Assembly: GCA_013398275.1 (NCBI GenBank)
Contig: VZSE01005944.1
Coordinates: forward strand, 731,153-795,152
Reading direction: 5' to 3'
Length of the DNA stretch: 64,000 bases
DNA from: Promerops cafer
Lineage: Eukaryota; Chordata; Aves; Passeriformes; Nectariniidae
A program made the position numbers and the translations under genes. Under the pieces are notes generated by a model that searched no databases, had not been told where the DNA came from, and saw nothing but the letters and a program-made list of their open reading frames with translations. Of the stretch, positions 58,480 to 64,000 are shown piece by piece. How positions within the stretch are numbered: the first letter of the stretch is position 1; each line of letters begins with the position of its first letter.

Positions 58480-61400
58480 CGGGCCCTATGTAAGCCCTAT
58501 GATTTATATTTGTAGCTGTATGGCTCGCAGTTATTTAATACAGATACACAGATCAGCAATTGTACTGCATTACACTGTCTCCACTGTGCCTCCGAGGTGT
58601 GGGGCTTTTAAAATGGTACCCCTTTTGGTACTGAATTTCTTTTTTATGCAGAGAGGGAAACTGATTTTGTACCCTTCTGGTTAGAACATGGAGCTGTGAA
58701 AATGGGAGGTCTTCTGTCTGAAGTCGGCAGGAAGTAGTGATGCTACCATTAAGCATTAGATGTTCTGGGGACTCAAGCAAAGGTGTTTAAGCTGTCTATT
58801 CTAGAGATTTAGAATCTCTTTTTCACTTTTGGCAGCTTATATGGCTTCTGAGAGACATCTGTGAGTGACTCAACTCCTCCCGTGCATTGGACAGGGACCA
58901 TGAGCCACTAATTCCCGGCTGAGGATTTTGCTCAGGATCAGCATGCAGTGTGAACACCATCAAAGTACCATTCAGAGACCTATGACTTGGGCTCAGCTTT
59001 TCCTGAAGCTTCTAATATGTTGAGGTAATACTATTGATATAATATATATTTGAAGTGGACTGTTTTGTAGGGCATGCTGTTATTAAATGTATATCCGGAA
59101 TGGAAGAGTAGATTTCTAAAAAAACCTTGAAGTCTGTCTGTAGATGGCAGCAGAGAGGAGCGATATTTATTAGGACCTCTAAATATGGTGACTGTGCATT
59201 TTATAATTTGTGCAACTGCAGCTGGTGGCTCTCCATTAATGCTGAAATTTTTTCACTTTACTGATGAATATAATAGTTTTGATTTAAGGGTCTTTTGGCA
59301 TGACTGTTTATTTTGGAGGAAGAGTTGGAGCTTTTCTGAGCAGAGGGTGACTGCAGACAGGGCAGCACTGCATTTGATCAGCGCTGTGTATGTAATAAAA
59401 AGATCCTCAGCTGACGTAAGGATGTCATTGCTCCACTTGAGAATTTGCTCCAGAAAGCCTTTGCCTGGGGGATGTTGCTAGGAGGCTTGTGAAGAAATGT
59501 AGGATGTGAGGGAATATAAAAAATCACTTGGGAGAAAAGAGATTAAATGATAAGTAACTCTTAAGTTTCTCACCTAAGGAAGGGATGCATAAATAACATT
59601 GTTTTTATTGTACAATTTCTCAATAACTGTTGGTGCTGTATTAGGCTGGTCATTAAAGGGAGGATTTTGATATAATGGCCATGTAGGGATGCCTGGTTTA
59701 TGCAGTAGAATAGTGTGTGTATAGAAGGTGAGAACATCAAGGAGAAACTGATATGTGGGTCAAATGGAAATTGTATTTTAGAGATCCTTTCATGAGCTGG
59801 GGTAGGATAACACTATTTGACAGAAAGATGGCTAATTCTGACAGCACCTGATAAATTTTGAAACAAACAGATCAAGTACTATTCTTAATTTAGTGTGCAT
59901 TAGGAGAACTGCTTGATTTGAGCTTTTTGTTCCCATTTGTTATTTTACTTTCAGAAGTTAGTGTATAGTCCAGTAAGAGTTACTTTGTATAAAAAAGTAG
60001 GAGTAAAGCATGTACATCAAAATGTCTGTAGCATGTTTCCCATGGGAAACTGTTAAGATGACTGTGATCAAAGGAATGAGTGTTGAAAAGTTGAAGTTAA
60101 TCAATTTTCTGCTACAAATGTCCTGTCCAACAGTTTCACAGGAGTAGTCAAAATAACCTAAAAATAGTATTTTCTTTTATTTTTAATGTTGTTTATATGG
60201 CAGTAGGAGATGGGGTGGGCAGGTACATTATGGTGACAGCTCATCTACTTTTTTCTTCAAATCAGTATAATTTCCTCTATACTTTGCCACCTACATTTAT
60301 GCCTGGTGGAATCATGTACAAAGTTGCAAGCTAAAATTGAGATAGAAGAATGTTTTCATTTGTACTTAAGAACACAAATGTACCTTTGTTTCTTACACCT
60401 GTGCTTTGTGTGATATGTACAGCAGGTCACATCTCAGTAAAGCTTTCATGTAAATTATATATAAAAATCAGGCAATTAATATAATTTTTTTATTATTTCT
60501 GCAGTGTTATGGTTCCAGGTTTGGAGTGTTTTGAGTACTGTCTCCAATTAGCTTTTTCGTCTGATTTCAAATTTTTCAGGGAATGGGGCTTTCCTTGGGA
60601 AGTCTTTCCCTGTTCCAGTAGAGCTCACTGCTTAAAGGTGCTTTTGCCTTTTCCTTTCTTGTCATGACATTTCCTTTAGCTATAGCTTTTTTTTGCTCTT
60701 CTGACAATGTCTTTTAATTTCTGCTTAGATTTGCTCTGTGTTTGGAGATAATTAAGTGCCACAACTGTCATTAGTTAACAAAGTTTTATTCCAGTATGGG
60801 TAAAATACTTTCCTTGCATTGGTCTTCTTTGAATTTCTTCTACTGTTTTGAGGTAGAACTGAAGTCTTTGTTCAAGGTGGAGTCTGAACTGCCAGCACTG
60901 TGGCAGTGCTTGTCTTTAGAATCCTTTTCATCTCACTCAATTACTTGCTTATGCAGAACACTTCTGTATGAAGGTAAATCAGAGAGCAAACTCCATTACA
61001 AATATCTCTATTTTGGATTCCTTGGGTGGCATGAAAGAATGCTGCAGCAGTAGGTGGAACTTGCAAGTTTGAATTAAGAGGTGGGATAAATTAAATCTGC
61101 TAAATTGGATCAGTTTGTCCATCCAGGTTAGCATTCTGCAAAGGGAGGTACTTTGTACGAGTAAGAGCCTCAGCTATTCTGTCACTGCTGTAAATGTGCT
61201 TTCTCTGAGCATTACTTCAATTAGTGTATCCCATTCTTCCACAATGCTTTTTTTTTTAATTGCATCAGATGGAAGTGTTGAAAATTGTGAGCTGAAAGTT
61301 TTCTCTTCAGAACCTTTTGTGATTTTTACTTACCCTGTCTGCTCTGAAAATCTCCAGTCAGAGTAGTAATATCACAAGTTCCAGTTGTTAAACTGATAAC

Positions 61401-64000
61401 AACCCTCCTACTAATATTTTTTCCTATTTTTAAACTTAAAAAATTGAAAGCTGTAAATCCTATTGAAGTGCTTTTTATGAACAGAATTACATTTTGAGTA
61501 AGGATTTGCCTCTTGCCTTAATGCCAGTGACACATAAGCTTAATGTATCTGCTGGCCTATTTTTGAAGGGAAGTCTCTAAGGGTAAGACACTGATGTGGT
61601 AGCCGAGGTAATGACTGCTGTGTTTACTGGAAGAATGACTTCTCCTTCAGAACAAGTGACTGGCAAAGCAGGAGAGCCCCATTAGTCAGTAAGATAACCA
61701 GTCTCAGATTTAAACCAGAGATGCAGAACAAACAAAGGCATCACGCAGGATACATTAAATTTTAATTAATATTTTATATCTGAGTTCAGGTTTTGTTTAT
61801 GCAGCCCTTAAGAAGAACATTTTCTTTTTGCATATAATCAAAAGTCAGTGTGTATTTTTGGGAGGGCTTTTGCCTTGTTATATACTAAACTTGCATTTTG
61901 GACTCTTTGAAGTGCTGTGCTGTTTTTGTGTGAATAGCCAGGGACTGCTGCGTGGCTTTGGTGAGTGTGGCTCCTGTCCTGGGAGTTGCAGACTGATGTG
62001 CTGTAAAACCAGATGTGTGCAGGAAAGGAGACTATAGCTTGCCTTTTTTCACCTCAAATTCTTGGCTCCACTTTGTACAGAATTATTTCATCAGTGGGAG
62101 GGAGAGTTTAATTTGTCTACTTCAAATTTATGGTGGACCTGTGTGGACTGAGCCACAGAACTGGGGATTTGAGCCTGGATTTATGCCAGCAGCAGGGAAA
62201 ACTAGGAGGAGCATGACCTCCACTGTTAGCATCCATTTTACGTTGGGGTCTAATGGCGCACACTGGAGTGCAGTGCAAAATACCAGTTCCACCCAGAGAA
62301 TCCAGTCTGGTATCTCTTAAAACAATTTCCAGCAGTAACAGGTATTAATGCAGCTAACATGTTGAGTTATACTGAGTAGCAGAGTTTGGTTTATATTCAA
62401 AACTTAATACATTCAGCAAAATAGATATAATACAAATAATAATGCTTATTATTTTGAACATCCTAAAGTCAATCTAAGCAGTACTCTATTATTAATTGTT
62501 TTATTTTTATCTATTGGCCGTCATTTTTATTGTTGAACAAGGTTTTTTTGTTGAAAAGGTGATGTTCTGATTAAAAGGCTTAACTGCATTTACAAACAAT
62601 GCAGGGTTTGCTTTACTTCCAATAGTGCATTACTTAATTATGTTAAAATGCAATTGCCCTAAATACTGCTTTATAAAACATTATTTCTCTCTCCTGACCT
62701 TGTTTCCTTATGTGCTGGCAGATTTTATGTTCTTAACTCTCTACGTCAAACTGCAGGCAATATCCTGGTTCCAGCTCATACAAAGAGTATTGATGAATAA
62801 ACAGTACTTATTTAGCGAGAACATTAGAACCCTTCTGCTAACATTTACCTTTGTCAGCCTCCTGACACCACATGGAATTTGACGTTTTTCTCCTGACTTT
62901 TTTTAAAAAAACAGATGTCTACAGTAGCATCAGACTCTTTGTAAGGGGCTTTTCCTGACACTTACAAAGGTTTGTGTGATTATGGACAGAATGCACAATT
63001 GCATTCAACAGGACAGTGTCAGACCATTAAAGAACTAGCAGAGTGTTGGGACATCTTTCAGTAACTGGTAGGGTGCAGGACACAATGAGCACAGATTCTT
63101 ACCTTTATGGTCAAAATTACTGAATCAGAGGAAAATTAGGCTGAATAAAACTTTGGCTCTTACTGAAGTCTGTAGCACTTATTAGCTGAGTTTATAAGGA
63201 CAGATTTTTTTGTCCATAATATTTTGTAATCAGAATTCATAACTATGTACACCAAAAGTGTATAATATGCTGCAATCTTACTGCATTTTCAAGGTAATCA
63301 CTATTCTTTATAGAATTTCTGGCCAAAGACAGCATTCTGACCATGTGCTCTGATGTCCTGTGTAAAATATCTCCAAAGTGATTCTGTCATAATTCATTCT
63401 GCCTTAGGGCAGAAGGATGGACTGGACCCATGAGTAAATCCACAGCCCACAGACCGTGGGGATATCCTAAACAAGAGATGGTGTCCCTGTCACATGTAAA
63501 GAATTGCAGTTACAAAAAGCAAAATAAACATCATAAAAATACATTTTTATGTGAGTTAGAAGCTGTATGTCATTGACTTTTGACCGGCTAAGTCAGGAAC
63601 TAGGCCATATTTTTATTATAATTTTTAATGGATATTTTAAATGAAAATGATACATATGGTAACATTTAAATTCATAAACTTTGGTTGCTTAAATGCTAAA
63701 TATTTATCCCATGCCTTCCTACTAAGAAAAGGAGTACAACATTTTCCACAGATTTTTCTTTCTGAAGTACTATCTGGTCCTTGGATATTAAAAAAGGTTT
63801 GGTAAAAATGTTCTAGATGAACTCTCTCTATTCCTTCCAATATTTTCCAAACAACAACAACAAAAAGGGAAGATCTGAAAATACACAGTACTAACAGACT
63901 GAAGGAAGAACACAGTGTTCTAGCTAAGAATCTGATAGCTGAATTTTTGGGTTCCAGCTAAGGTGCTGCTTTGTGAGTAACTCCAGATAAATTGCTTATC
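58480..64000. other. Intergenic AT-rich DNA, no gene recognised
   Basis: Apart from the CR1 fragment ending near 58475, I find no splice-bounded conserved coding segment on either strand. By synteny the next gene should be HECW2, whose 5' end is tens of kb away in human. A G/C-balanced stretch at about 59140-59470 has the look of a conserved non-coding element, but this cannot be judged without alignment. Confidence 0.5.
59137..59150 (+). promoter_or_regulatory. Weaker CTCF-like motif
   Basis: TCTGTAGATGGCAG fits 12 of 14 positions of the same consensus, on the opposite strand to the 55668 site, so the two point away from each other. Confidence 0.3.

Overview
The window is vertebrate nuclear DNA and almost certainly avian. 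It is AT-rich with compact introns. Its only abundant interspersed repeats are CR1 LINE fragments, whose 3' ends carry the usual bird tails. The gene order is that of human 2q33.1 (PGAP1, C2orf66, GTF3C3, CCDC150), a block known to correspond to chicken chromosome 7. The species cannot be fixed from the sequence alone.

Layout: (1) 1-22593 holds the 3' part of PGAP1 on the + strand. It has 25 coding exons, matching exons 3-27 of the 27-exon human gene, and the first two coding exons lie upstream of the window. A putative ~10 kb 3' UTR runs on to about 32.7 kb. (2) 33008-34194 is a two-exon gene for a small secreted protein, C2orf66. (3) 35797-51560 is the complete 19-coding-exon GTF3C3 gene, which starts in a CpG island broken by a 159-base run of N. 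Its 3' UTR ends near 52.19 kb. (4) 52.2-57 kb contains no complete gene, but on the - strand it carries several short exon-like pieces that resemble CCDC150. This is the gene expected tail-to-tail with GTF3C3. The pieces are in the right order and orientation, but several hundred codons are missing between them, so this looks like a decayed or lost CCDC150. (5) 57-58.5 kb is a cluster of CR1 fragments around a second CpG island. (6) 58.5-64 kb is AT-rich intergenic DNA with no gene recognised.

Exon coordinates for PGAP1, C2orf66 and GTF3C3 were worked out by hand from splice sites and codon phase. All phases close, giving 834 codons plus stop for the PGAP1 part, 101 aa for C2orf66 and 913 aa for GTF3C3. 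The genes share no pathway: PGAP1 remodels GPI anchors in the ER, C2orf66 is an uncharacterised secreted peptide, and GTF3C3 is a TFIIIC subunit for RNA polymerase III. The block is a conserved vertebrate synteny, not an operon or a defence-like system. The most notable features are the CCDC150 relic with its orphan CpG island, a GC-AG intron in GTF3C3, one GTF3C3 exon with extreme GC3, and a strong CTCF-like site in the relic region.
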